Shown: in pieces, positions 11,411 through 22,900 of the stretch
Layout: every line of letters begins with the position of its first letter
Position numbering within the stretch: the first letter of the stretch is position 1
DNA from: Craspedostauros australis
Lineage: Eukaryota; Bacillariophyta; Bacillariophyceae; Mastogloiales; Achnanthaceae
Assembly: GCA_026770025.1 (NCBI GenBank)
Contig: JAMXDE010000020.1
Coordinates: forward strand, 434,001 to 498,000
Length of the DNA stretch: 64,000 nt
Reading direction: 5' to 3'
The notes under the pieces: generated by a model
What the model was told of the DNA's origin: nothing
What the model saw: only the letters and a program-made list of their open reading frames with translations
The model's database searches: none
Program-made: the position numbers and the translations under genes

Positions 11411-11739
11411 GACACCCATGCACATTTTACATATTTTTTGTATGTGCGGTGATGCTTTGTTTGTGTACTTCATTGGCACTCCATCGGCCAGCAGTTGCAT
11501 GCCAGCTTTCCACTGTCGCGAAGATCAGAGAGTGATGGGTTCCATCCAGGATTCTGAGGTTTTGACCTTCTGTAGAAGTAACTGTGTCATGGACATACAT
11601 GACAGGCGTTCCAGTTCAATGCATCCTCATACTGAGATGATGATGGAGAGTGATGCTGTGATCAACAACATGGTTGATGGTTGCGTTGGGCATTTGTGGA
11701 TAGTCCTGTCCACACTGTTTGACATCAGGTATTGGATCC
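11411..11739. other. No gene recognised
   Basis: This connects the LTR-like repeat to a LINE 3' fragment. A plus-strand open frame runs through from 11364, but only its part after about 11760 resembles anything (LINE ORF2 C-terminus). Confidence 0.4.
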
Positions 11740-12430
11740 AAGCCATGTTGACACCATCGTCTCTCCGGCGTTCGCGACTCCCCCACCAAATCCATACAGC
11801 TGCAGCAAAGCAAAGTAGGCTGGATGGCCATGATTTAGGGCGGATGGGCAATGCAGTGGAGTGCGCAAGCACCTCCCATGGCACCTCACCATTGCAGGCG
11901 CGCCCTCGACTACTTCACAATTGGCAGGACAGGGTTACCAACCTCATGTGGCATACGACACTGATGCAATGGCAGGACCAGACCAAGGTCAAAGCATCCC
12001 AGACTTCCGATGACACGATGCCCGTGCTGCTCCAATATTTTCAGATACTGCAAACATGCCCACCAGCCACTATCCCTGCAGTCCTGCACCCACTTTAGGA
12101 GCATCATCCGCACACTGAGCAGACGGCCCAGCTCATTCCATTGGTCCAAGCCATGCACCAAGGCCTTGGAGGCAATGCACCACCAGCCACGGCAGTGCTT
12201 GTGAACTGGAAATGGAACTATAGGCGGATTGCACCCTGAGACGATTCCCCTGCCATCACAACATCGCCAGCAAACAGACCTGCCCAGTGGACACAGTCCT
12301 CTCTCCCAACACAATCATAATACTGACACATCCGTTCCCACTGCGTGCAGACATGGAGAATAAACGAGGCAGAATCAAAGTGCCCCCCAGCGCATAACTT
12401 AACAGTTATAATCAGTAAGGTATATATGAC
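11740..12430 (+). mobile_element. LINE 3' fragment, copy-A family
   Basis: The DNA and peptide match the last about 180 residues of copy A ORF2. Examples are FRDSPTKSIQ-like bases near 11765 and an HNWQDRVTNLMWHTTLMQW segment aligned with copy A RDWQASVTSLLWHAILEQW. It continues through the same 3' UTR (GAGAATAAACGAGGCAGAAT, 12357 on; AACAGTTATAAT, 12401 on) to a TATATATG end near 12430. It is 5'-truncated, as LINE insertions often are, and clearly older than copy A: the frame is interrupted and the tail stem-loop is degraded. Confidence 0.85.
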
Positions 12431-13744
12431 ACCATCATTTCGAACCTCAGAAGTAGAGCATTGATGAAGCATTGAAGTGACTGTAGTCTTCTGGGTGGTA
12501 GTGAGGAAGCTGGGGGAGGGAAATGGTGGGACCCTCCTGCTCATCATCACTTTGGAGCAAGGGTGTTCAGTTTACATATTGGCTTGCGTCACGTCCTACA
12601 ATAGAGTTCGTCCTCAAAAGAACTTGTCTACATGATGTCTACATGCGTGATACGTGTATGATGCAGGTTCACATTCAAAATGAGATGATTGTTCACTTGA
12701 TTTCGTCGTTGACACTATCAAACGTCATAGAGCAAGTTATAGGGTCAAACGAGTCGCGTAGCTCGTATTGGTCAAAGATTCTGTGACCGTACAGTCATAA
12801 GCAACCGAGGCGGAGTGTTTGTGGCTGAAACAACACAAAGGGAAAAAAACGAACAGAGCATGTGTCTTTGTTGGATTCATGGCATGCGGTCACAATCTGG
12901 TTCACAACAAGGAGTGTATCAGCAATACACCAACAACAGATAAGCAATAGAAGACTGTCATCTGTGTGCCTGCGAGTGCTTCATTTCGCGTCCTGAGCAC
13001 GCAAGCAAGCCAGAATCATTCGTCATCATTTGATTCTCGGTCCAATCATTTCGTCTCGCTCTCCTGACGTTTCGTTGCGACGGTCATGAAGCACGCCTGC
13101 CAGATGCAACCAATTCGGCGCGTCTTTTGGTGAGACAGGAACGGGAACAGAAACGGAACCACACGATCGTCAATTCATTCTGGTGCTATGTACATGGCAG
13201 AACATCCGTCTGTACGCATAACCCCCAAACTGTCGATCAGTAGGAAACACAACGATTGGATCAAAATAATTCAAATATTTTCCAGCACGAGTCAAACAGA
13301 GAACGCACGACAGAAGCACATACAAAGGATGATTCATGTTTAACGTTGATATTCTCTCGTTGCCCCAAAAAGATCAAACTTGTCTTGTTTGGCCTCTTCG
13401 AAGACAAAAAAGGTTTCAAGGCTTCTTGCTACTTAGCGCTAGCGTCTCTCTTTCGAATCCACCAGAAACCACCAGCTGGCAACTGTGATGCTGTATTTCT
13501 CGTCGATCCGAAGCCACATCAACGAAATCGTGTTCTGACACCATCCGTTCGTCTTCACTTCGTGCGTGCCTACAAGGAGTCTACTTGAAACTCACAGCAG
13601 CCCATAACTTATCTAATATAATGATGATCCACCTCGGACATTTTTTACTATATACTTTACAATACGCTGCATAATATTCTGCAATAACCTGAAAACGCAT
13701 GTAGACTGCTCCCCCCGCGACTCGTTGGTTTGTGACTGAATGGG
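12431..13744. other. No gene recognised
   Basis: About 1.3 kb of AT-richer DNA. An open stretch at 13256-13588 (plus) starts at TTG and matches no family known to me. The 38-39 bp at 13710-13748 (CTCCCCCC...TGAATGGGCTC) recurs with two changes at 47321-47359, see findings. Confidence 0.4.
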
Positions 13745-13801
13745 CTCATATCTCATGGATTAAGCTGTTAGTGGACCCAGCCTGCGCCGTTGGCGCTTTT
13801 A
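13745..13801 (-). mobile_element. LINE copy C, distal piece of its 3' tail
   Basis: On the minus strand this reads TAAAAGCGCC-AAC-GGCGCAGG and then CTTAATCCATGAGATAT, matching the tail of copy D (31780-31830). The rest of this tail is at 28193 and above, beyond the DNA transposon. The stem-loop is 13784-13796. Confidence 0.8.
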
Positions 13802-13951
13802 TGACCCCACTTAGTGAGTCGACCTGCACTTTGTTACGGGACTCCAGAACTTTTGTCTCAGATATCCAAACAACGTACATATTCGTATTCTCCTAACTCT
13901 CTTTATAAATAATTAACCATTACATTTTTGAGATAGATCCTATTTTAAGTT
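13802..13951 (+). repeat. Left terminal inverted repeat of the DNA transposon
   Basis: Matches the reverse complement of 28045-28192. The outer 50 bp (GTGAGTCGACCTGCACTTTG and on) and inner 60 bp (TTATAAATAATTAACCATTA and on) are nearly identical, with a more diverged middle. Confidence 0.92.
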
Positions 13952-14128
13952 CATGGACCCGTCAATGTGCGCATTTTTAGACTGCTTTAGGGACTCGGCC
14001 CTCTTCTACCGACTACATCGATCCAATTTAACCCTTTGCTGTTCTTTGTTTCAGCAACTTTGTTCCGATTTTGAATTGTTTAGTCTCTTTTTCAGGTGTT
14101 CGGATGAGACCATCCAACAGTCCATCCA

Positions 14129-15635
14129 CGATAGCACTAGTTGTAGAATCTTGGGGGAAGCGGTTAATCCACGTTTACGTTACTTACACCATGTGCTTGT
14201 CCAATCCGTCATCGACGTCACGAAATTGGATACTTCGTCATGAAACACCAATGATATCACGATGCACAACATCATCAGGTCTGCTTCGTCGTGGCGAAGT
14301 GATTGAGTGTGGTTGGTACTCCTCGAGTGTTTTGTGTCGTGGTCTTTTTGGACCGTTGGTACAATTGGAGGTAAATCTCCACTTCCCCCAACATGTGAGG
14401 CTGGTTGAGAGTGGCAAACTCGACACACCGACATGGAAGTGGAGCAACACCAAAAAAATACCACAATGGCCGTCGAACGGTATGCTTGGCGCCGCAACAA
14501 CCAGCCGGCCAATTCAAGATCCAAGCACATCGCCGTCACCTCCACGCAACGTTTGGTGGGTGGACGAACGGAGGCGGGAAGAGGGGTTGATTTGGGGCCG
14601 TCGTAGGCCCCAGAAATACGATCACAATTTGGCCCCAAATCGGCTGGTTGGTTTTGGCCGATGTGTGGCACACACAGGCCATATCAGCGCCTACGGATGG
14701 GCAAGATGCCTCAAGGAGGCCAAGATGAAGGCACCCTCGAAGTTTGAGGGTCGCGGAGCACCGGGAAGGTGTCCGCGCAGAGGCAAAGGTGGTTTTCAAG
14801 AGTTTTGGTTGGGGCTCGCCTGGCACCAGTCGCGTGGCTTTGGCTGTGAGGGGCGATGGGAAGACACCCCTCAATCACCAAGCCACCCATACAAGATGCG
14901 TGCGACATCCATTGAAGATGCACGTCGTGAAGTATGCTCTGCTCAAGTTGTCTGGAAGAGACTGCAGCTGACCATATCTGCAGAATGGTCGTTGTTGGTG
15001 GGAGCAACAAATGCACCACCACATCATCTTGTGGAGGTGCATCACGTATGCCATGCACTCCCAGCCCATTCTGGATGCAGCCGCGTGTCGCCATGGAGTG
15101 TGGGAATGCACGAGGAGCGCTTGGAGGGGGTTAAAGGATCGTATGGACGAGATACGGATCCATATCTGAACTGCATCCACATTGAAACTGATTTTTCGAA
15201 AACGATCTGTTTCGGTGTGTGGATGCATTGCTGCATGCAGAGCCAATATCTGTGTCCATGCTTCATGGAGCGGATAGCTGGGAGGTATGCAGAGCGAATG
15301 GTATGCACAGTTTGCTGAAATACAAGGATGATGATGATGATCATGTGTGCTCATTGGAGGGCAACATTGTGGCATCAACAATTTTTTCCGAATCCACCAC
15401 ACAAAACACCGCAAACCACCATGACTTCCAAAATATTTTCTATACTCATTTAACTTCAATATTATGATAAACCGATAGTCATGTGTACGAATGCAATGCT
15501 TAGTTTTAATTTTAAGCTGTTTGTTGTTGAGATATAGCATGACAAGCCGATATTTGGATGTGTTTTCGGGTGGTCTCTAGACTCGTTTTAGTAGCCTGGC
15601 TGGGCACCCACAAAACTCCACAACTAGTGCTATCG
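14129..15635. mobile_element. 1.5-kb element with 28-bp terminal inverted repeats inside the DNA transposon
   Basis: The left end CGATAGCACTAGTTGT at 14129 and the reverse complement at 15635 are identical over 16 bases and continue to match at 9 of the next 12. This is the signature of a second terminal-inverted-repeat element or of a sub-terminal repeat in the host transposon. No clear target duplication is seen. A plus-strand open frame (first ATG at 14104, just outside; stop 15318) covers most of it but resembles nothing known to me and may be chance. Confidence 0.6.
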
Positions 15636-15651
15636 CGGTGATGCACACCCC

Positions 15652-17383
15652 TCACAAAATTTTCGTGCCATCATCATCCAACACAGCCTCACTTTCTGCA
15701 TTGGCCTTCATCGTATGCGCATCACACCACATCTGATGGTCCAGTTCCTCCTCCTCTCTCCGCAACTCTTCTTCTCTTCGTTCCTCCTCCGTTGCATCTG
15801 GCGCATTGTGGGTCGCCACGATTGCAGATGCTGTTGCTGTGCTTGTTGGGTTGGTGTTGGTGTTGGCTTCCACCTTGATGAGAGCGGCCTGCTTCTTTTC
15901 TTTCCGTTGTTTGGCACTGTACGCCGCAAACAGCGACGATTTGACACGCATGGGATTTGCGTTCAGTTGCACGTACCAGTCAGTTTTGGTTCTTGCGTTG
16001 TTCATCAGTTTCTCGTGTGCTTCGTGGTCCGATGGCCTGTTTTTTTTGGGTCCTTCGCGGACGCTTCACAGATGTCCTTCAACTTGTTCGCGATGTAGTC
16101 TGGTAGTTTGGCGTTGGTCCGTGTTGTTTTGCTTGCCCAGCCGGGCACTGCGAGTGGAGGGTGTTCGGTTTCGGCGGTCTGGTCTCGTAGCGCTGTGGTG
16201 TGATCGGATGGTAGATGTTGTTGTCCGTCTTGGAGGGCTTTGCCAATCGCAAACGCCTTGCTCTCTGTTGCTGTGCGCCCCATTTTGCGCGTCTTGTCCG
16301 TTTTCCTGGACGATTCGGACGTGATCGGCAGCTTGTCGGACGTGTGCGAATCGGCAGGGACGACACCCAACTTGTTGATGCTCCAGCCTTCCCATTCGGT
16401 GCTCTTGACCACGACTTCTTCCATGATACCAGATGCAGCCACCAACCGCACCTGGTCATCATCATACTTCACCTCGTGAGTTTGACGTACCTGTTGCCCA
16501 TTCGCGCGGAATCGTCTTTTTGGTGCGCCAGGAAGCGTCGTGATGTTGCCTTGGAGGGACGACGCGTTGGCAAGTACCGTGGTCGTCCCTGCGATGCTGC
16601 CGGCTTGGAGCGCGAGGAAAACTTGGAAAGGGGTCTTGATGTCCTTGCCACTTTGCACGTATTTTCGCAGTACACGGGTGATGTACGCGAAGTGGGTGTC
16701 CAGCATGCTCTTACCGGTTTGGGCCTCCGTGTAGATCCACAGGATGATTTTGGCCGCGTTTCGTGTCGCAAGGTTCTTGTTGAGTTTGGACGTGATGAGC
16801 GCGATGTGCTCGTGACTGGCGAAGCAACACGCGTTATCGCTCTGTAGGATGATTTCAGTCACGGATGGATGAATGTCTTTGACCTTTTTTTGCACGATCT
16901 CCAGCAGTCCACCAACTTGAAGTGTGTCTTGTGTCGGTCTTCCATCGACCACAATGTCAATGAACCGATAAGTAAAAATGTCGTTGCGACACGTGATGAC
17001 CATTGCCCCAAGCAGTGACATTCCCTTTTTTCCCCAATATTCTTGTTGGGCTTCGCCTTGGCCTGTTGGTAGAATTTTTTGCTTATGGTCGAGTACCACA
17101 TAGGCTCTTTCAGGCTTATCATTGAGCTCGGATTGATAAAAAGCGATTTGTCGGAATTGAACTTTGGCACGCACTTTGTGAGCCATGTAGTTAACAATTT
17201 CATTGGCGAATCCCGGTGCCGCCGCGAGCATTGATTGCAATTCGTCCTTGTGTTCTGCGAGTTCGTTGTCCTTAAGCATTGTGACAAAAGGAACGAAACG
17301 ATCATTCACAAATCGCATTGCTGATCCACAACGGTTGCATACTTTACAGGGTTGGTCATTTGTAGTGGTGGGAGAATTGTCAT
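15652..17383 (-). CDS. DDE transposase-like protein, C-terminal block
   Basis: The minus-strand frame 17383-16005 carries a Cys motif (CKVCNRC) and then an RNase H-like fold signature. In the 478-codon open frame that begins at 17441 the candidate catalytic residues are D118 (VVLDHK), D202 (ILQSDN) and E239 (IYTEAQTGK, followed by LDTHF). I recall the same LD-K / QSDN / TE(T/A)Q-GK-LD-HF pattern in abundant unnamed proteins of diatoms, oomycetes and cnidarians. The open frame ends at 16005; an overlapping frame (16005-15652, stop and start as TGATG) continues with a Lys/Glu-rich tail, so one frame change near 16005 is likely. The first 19 codons of the longest open frame lie in LINE B and are not part of this gene. 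It is split from its N-terminal block by LINE B, so inactive in this copy. Confidence 0.75.
17366..17383 (+). repeat. Left target-site duplication of LINE copy B
   Basis: GGTGGGAGAATTGTCAT (with a shared T before it) is repeated exactly at 25737-25754 after the LINE tail. Confidence 0.95.
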
Positions 17384-17508
17384 AAAATCCGAATTCCACA
17401 AATAAAAAGCGAACACAAAAATCACAATCACAGAGTACCAAATTGCTTCACTGACACCTGTAGAAACCATACTGACTTTTGCGTAGAAGGATACGAAAAA
17501 GATCGACC

Positions 17509-19959
17509 ATGGCGCCAACAGCAATCGTAACGCAGAACGACCACCCTCCAAGCAACGGCTCCAGCAACGCAGCAGCCACCACCGATGGGCGTGATCAGCT
17601 TCCGGGACCACCGCCGGAGCCGGATCCTGCTGAAGACGAGATGGCACTGTTCGAGAAACAAAACAAGGTTCCCACCAAGTGGAAAGAGCCAAACAGCGCG
17701 CGGTGGAAAAAGATCCGCAAAGACGTGGCGGAGAAATCAGACGGGTTCAAGGCATCGGAGGTGTACAGCGAAGGCGACCACTCAATGCACAACCAGGTCA
17801 AGAGCATGCTGGCACAGAAGGCACGATGGGAAGGACGAGACACAGCGACGATCTCCAACGAACTCCCCCGCATCAAGGACCTCGCGGCGTTCTTCCAAAC
17901 AGTGATGGACGGAAGAACCACCAACTTCGGGTCCGAGAAAGTGAGTACTGACGATCCAGCCAGAGTCAAGATCAAACAGCTAATCGCGGATCTGGCACAA
18001 ACCGAGCCAAAGTCGTGCTTCAAAGGAGAACTGCAGGACGGAGACAAGACTCTGACAAGGAATCAGATGACAATTGCGTGGTCTGCAGCTGTGAGTTACC
18101 TGGGCAGCCAATACCCGGAAGAGCTCATGCCGCCAGAGGTCGACTCGGATGACGACATGGAGACAACAGAAGAGTACGACCTGACAACCTTCGCCAACAA
18201 AAGGAAGGGAGTCCTGAAACAGACGTCGATGACAGCCCACACTGCGAGCCACACCAACAGCACTGGCAGTCCACTGAAAAAGAAGTCGAAAACGGTCACC
18301 ATCAGCCCAGCAGTACCCATGCCCGACACCGATACCATCGCAGAAGAACAAAGGAAAGGATGGTCGGTCAGTGGCGCAGAAAAGCTGACCAACATCTCAG
18401 GCCCGCGACGCAGGTACAGAGAGCGATTCAACATGAGATTCCTGATCCCAAAAGGGTCCATGACGCCCAGGCACGATTTCAAGAAGCGATTCAAGCTGTG
18501 GTACGACAGAGCCAGAGCAATGGACAAGACCCTCGTCATCCACCCGTGGTACAAGCGACACAAAAAGCAAGGTTGCATTGTCACGGCCAATGATATTCCC
18601 AAAGACTGGGACGAATTCAGAATCTTCGTGGGCCGAGCAGATCCCAAGTCCACCGACGACAAAGTATACTGCAGGATCTCGATGGCATCCAACCTCGACA
18701 TGCGAGTGTTCACACACCGACGCTCGGAAATGGAGGGAGCCTACGGCGAAGGCGAGTTCGCTTCCATCGCTGATCTGCGCGACGCGGAAACCACCACCGA
18801 AATCGGGTTCCTAGCCTACTCAGGTAACTTCACCAACGCAAAACAAACGGTCCGGTACATCAACCAAATGCTGCGAGAGCGGAATTTGGGAGTACAGGTC
18901 GGCGGGAAGGTGAGGCTAATGGGCAAGGTCACCGACGCTCAGCGTGCGCTACACCAGCAGCATGGCGGGCGATGGATCAACGTCCCATGGGCGGCGCTCC
19001 ACCTGCATGCTGAGCTGAAACATGCCAGGCGGGCGACCAAAGCACTGGGGCGGCTGTTCAACGCGAAGAACGCCGACCGAGGCGGACTCAACTACCGCTA
19101 CGTGCCGAATCCAGGGACCACCATCCTGGGAGCCAAGACAGCCACGAAGATCAGGGCAATGGTGCGAAAGCACATCAGTTATGTCCGAAGCCTACGAGGG
19201 TTCACACTGGAAGGGGACTTTACACTGGATGAAGCAGACTCCAGCACCAAGCAGACCACTCTACGCCAGTTCCTCTCAACCCAAACCACGGAGCAAGGCA
19301 ATCCCTACATCCACGATGTGAATACCACACACATGGCAGACGGACAAAACGACGCCATCCACGTGGTCGCCTTCGACGAGCGATACGACAAAGCCACAGG
19401 TATCATCAACTCCATTGCAATCAGGTGCAAAGAGGAAATCAACGACTCCACGCTGGACTGGTTCTCCGAGGACGTCGTCGAGATCAGCAGCGGGATGGTG
19501 AGAACCCCCGAAGGTGACTACGTCGACAAGGACACCGAAGACACGCTGGACTACATCGTCGACGAAGACATGGGGAAGCTGGTGATCGAAGGTCTCAGCG
19601 ACCTCCTACTCGAAGAAAAGCCCAAGAGAAAGAACCTCGAAGACGCGTCATTCTTCTCGTTCGGAACAGCCATTGGAAGGTCGATGACCTCAACCAACTA
19701 CAGCATTCCGGAGTCCGAGGCGACCACCCAAGGCAGCCATCCGGAATCTTCCGATGAGCAACCCAACGAAGTGGAGAAATCCATTCAGGAGGTCCGAGCC
19801 AAGCACCAGGCAGAACAAGACCGCACGACTGTGCAAGAACAGTCCAAGCGGATTGCCGAACTCGATCGAATCATTGCGGAGCTACAATCCCAAAAAGAAG
19901 GGGATCAGCGTCCGCACGTCCCTGCTTCAAGCACGAGCAGGGAAGGATCCAAAGACTAG
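17509..19959 (+). CDS. LINE copy B ORF1 protein
   Basis: 816 residues from an ATG in strong context (ACCATGG). The frame is open 30 bp further upstream, but only from a TTG. The N-terminal part is low complexity and charged. The middle (about residues 300-540) has the conserved core shared with copy A: an FNMRFLIP start, a PWYKR segment, IGFLAYSGNF, VGGKVRL and NVPWAALHL. The C-terminal part has a Gln/Glu-rich likely coiled coil (KHQAEQDRTTVQEQSKRIAE). No zinc knuckle or clear RRM is visible. It probably serves as the RNA-binding partner of ORF2, by position. It ends at TAG 19957-19959, while ORF2 is already open in another frame. Confidence 0.88.
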   Translation: MAPTAIVTQNDHPPSNGSSNAAATTDGRDQLPGPPPEPDPAEDEMALFEKQNKVPTKWKEPNSARWKKIRKDVAEKSDGFKASEVYSEGDHSMHNQVKSMLAQKARWEGRDTATISNELPRIKDLAAFFQTVMDGRTTNFGSEKVSTDDPARVKIKQLIADLAQTEPKSCFKGELQDGDKTLTRNQMTIAWSAAVSYLGSQYPEELMPPEVDSDDDMETTEEYDLTTFANKRKGVLKQTSMTAHTASHTNSTGSPLKKKSKTVTISPAVPMPDTDTIAEEQRKGWSVSGAEKLTNISGPRRRYRERFNMRFLIPKGSMTPRHDFKKRFKLWYDRARAMDKTLVIHPWYKRHKKQGCIVTANDIPKDWDEFRIFVGRADPKSTDDKVYCRISMASNLDMRVFTHRRSEMEGAYGEGEFASIADLRDAETTTEIGFLAYSGNFTNAKQTVRYINQMLRERNLGVQVGGKVRLMGKVTDAQRALHQQHGGRWINVPWAALHLHAELKHARRATKALGRLFNAKNADRGGLNYRYVPNPGTTILGAKTATKIRAMVRKHISYVRSLRGFTLEGDFTLDEADSSTKQTTLRQFLSTQTTEQGNPYIHDVNTTHMADGQNDAIHVVAFDERYDKATGIINSIAIRCKEEINDSTLDWFSEDVVEISSGMVRTPEGDYVDKDTEDTLDYIVDEDMGKLVIEGLSDLLLEEKPKRKNLEDASFFSFGTAIGRSMTSTNYSIPESEATTQGSHPESSDEQPNEVEKSIQEVRAKHQAEQDRTTVQEQSKRIAELDRIIAELQSQKEGDQRPHVPASSTSREGSKD

Positions 19960-22900
19960 CCAAGGGCTGGGAGTAAGGGAAGCACCAACACCCGCTCCTG
20001 CAAGCCCAATGGGTGCATCGGAGGAGGATTCGGGTCGCGATGAGCGAAGCCTCCACGACCAAGAATGGGGAGACACCACCCTCAACAAGAGTACGTCCAG
20101 TATCAGGTTAGCTGCTCTGAATGTAGGGGGGCTCCCCGAGCTTGGTCGACACTGGAAGAATAAGGATTTATGGCAGTGGCTCAAGCAGGAGAAGATCGAT
20201 GTGGCCATGCTCTCAGAAATTGGGATCAACTGGTCGAAAGTATCGAACTCTGACTCCTGGAAAGAGCGCACGAAGAACTACATTCAGCAAGCACGCCATT
20301 CACTAGCATACAACCGACACGAGACCCTGGGCACTGCCAGACAATGGGGCGGGACAGGATGTCTAGCCATGGGCCACCCAGCTGGGAGATTTCGATCCAG
20401 GCAGGATGACCCCAAAGGACTTGGTAGGTGGACTAGCATGACGCTGAACGGCAAGAGAGGCAACTCCATCAGAGTAGTAAGCGTCTACGTTCCGACGAGA
20501 GGGGGATCAGGCGCTGGCACAGTGTTCAACCAACAGGCATCATGGCTGGAAGCCAACGGGTACGACAAGACTCCAATACAACAGCTTCTCGTGGACCTTC
20601 AGGCAGCCATCGAAGGTTGGCGATCTGAAAACCAAACGGTGATCATAGGCGGGGACATCAACATGCCCGTGGAAAAGTCCCAAATGGCAACCATGCTGCG
20701 ACAACAAGGCCTCAAGGAGGCAATTCTGTCACGACACGCTGACACACCCAAGGCCGCGACGCACATCAGGTCGGAGTCAGACAGGGTGATCGACGGAATA
20801 TGGGTGTCGGAGTCGATTCACGTCGTGCGAGCAGGCTACAGCAGCTTCGGCCGCTGGGACCACCGCACCGCATGGATCGACGTGGAAGCAGAAGACCTGT
20901 TCGGGACATCAAGCCAGCCGGCCAAGAAATTTGAAGGTCGTCGGCTACGGATGAACCTCCCACAGACAGTGGCCAAATACCAGTCGAACCTCCGCACGGC
21001 ATACGCCAGTACAGGGCTCCCTCAAAGAGTGCATGAGCTATGGAAAACGGTCCAGCGACACAAGACTATCGGTTTGCAGGGCCAACGAGAAATGGAAGCC
21101 ATCGACGACATCCGAGCGAACGCTATGCGAGCCGCAGAAAAGGGATCGAGGAAAGTGTTCATGGGGCGGGTCCCGTACTCGCCGCACATCAAGCAAACTG
21201 CCTTGCGAAAGAAATTCTGGGACTAGGCGTGGAAACGAAGAAGCGGGAAAAAGGTGAGCGCCCGGTACTATGATAGAACCAAACGACAAGCCGAGGTGAG
21301 CCAACCAACATCACACATGACAAACGACGACATCGACACGGCCAGGAAGGCAGCCCACAAGGAATGGCTCGAGGTGAAGAAGAGTGCGCTGCAACACCGA
21401 CGAAGCTTCCTCGAAGAAAGAGCAGACGAACAGGCCCTCGCCGGCAACCAAAAGGCGGCGGCGGCTCTGGTGGCGATCATGAAGCGCGAAGAGACAGTCG
21501 AGACGTTCAAGGCGATCCGACAAGCTATCGGCAATGCAGACGCAGGCAAAGTCACCATGGTCATCGAGACGTCAGATGACGGGGAAGAAACCATCGCAGA
21601 CGGGGAGGACGCAGTCATACAGGCGTGCATGAAGGCCAACGAAGGCAAGTACAGGCAGGCGTACGCGTCCCCACTGCAACGCACGCATCTGGAAGCCGCG
21701 GCAATGCAGTCCGGCGCCACAGGCGTCCTGCGGTCGTCTGACGACCTCGACGAGCACTCACTTATGCTTCTCGAGCAGCTACAGCAATCTGGAGCAGCGC
21801 CTCCATGGCAGCCAGAGCAGCTGACACTGACGGTGGAGGATCACCAACAGCAGTGGTCAAAGGCAAGGGAACGAACTGCCTCCGGCCCGTCCGGACTACA
21901 CTTTGGTCTATGGAAGGCCAACGCCAAAGACGAGCTGCTGGCCAGCGTCGATGCGGCTATGCGCGAGATTTCGCTTCTCACGGGGTACAACCTCAAGCGG
22001 TGGCTGCGGTGCACCGACGTAACATTGCTCAAAGAGGCCGGGAACTACCGCGTGCATCGCTTCCGTACCATAAGCCTGGTGGAAGGCGACTTCAATGCCA
22101 ACCTCAAGTGGATCGGACGAGAAATGATGCGTCATGCGGAACGGCAATCTCTGCTACCGGAGGAACAATACGGCAGCAGGAAACAGAAGAGCGCCGCGGA
22201 GGTCAGCCTCAACAACCGCCTCACCGACGACATTATCCGACTCACAGCATCCACCACCATGATCTGCTCCAACGACGCAAAGAGCTGCTATGACCGAATG
22301 GCCCATGTTCCTCTTCTGCTCAGCATGACAGCTTTGGGGGTTCCAACCCACCTCTCCGTGGGAGTGATACAGTCAGTGGAGTCCATGCAGCACCACGTTC
22401 TCACAGGTTACGGAGTGTCCTCCACAACATACCCGACCGGTGGCAGCAAACTACAAGGGCTCTTGCAAGGGCTGGGCATATCACCTGCAGGGTGGGTGGC
22501 CATGAGTTCTCCGCTGATGCAGGCAATGTCGGCGAAAGGCTTTGGTTTCAATACAATCAGTCCAGTGTCCCGCGAGAGGGTCAAGCTGGTTTGCTTCTCA
22601 TTTGTTGACGATACGGACCTCATACACACCCTCCGAACGAACCCTGGCGACAAGATAGGGTGCATGAAAGAGATACAAGCCGTGGTCGACGCCTGGGAAG
22701 GCATGCTGCGAGCTACCGGAGGCGCGTTGGAGCCGTCCAAAAGCTATTGGTATCTGCTCTCCTTCAAGTGGTCCGAGAAGACATGGGAGTACGTGCCAAC
22801 GGAGCAGTTTCCGGGATCCATCAGCATACGAAAGCCGGATCAGGAAACGCGAGCGACTCTCTCCAGGCTTGAAGTCCACCAGGCAAGAAAAGCGCTGGGG

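Noticed and set aside
14071-15318. 415-codon plus-strand open frame in the left arm of the DNA transposon
   Set aside because: It starts from TTG (first ATG 14104), crosses the border of the inner inverted-repeat element and shows no known fold. Overlapping long frames on the other strand indicate a GC effect. Not called as a gene.
1486-21226. Possible reassigned stop codons (TAA at 1486, TAG at 21224) read as an amino acid, ciliate style
   Set aside because: Host genes here (ABCG, annexins, SMC5, TBC) end at ordinary TAA/TGA or similar stops with no internal TAA or TAG, so the standard code applies and the LINE stops are simple lesions.
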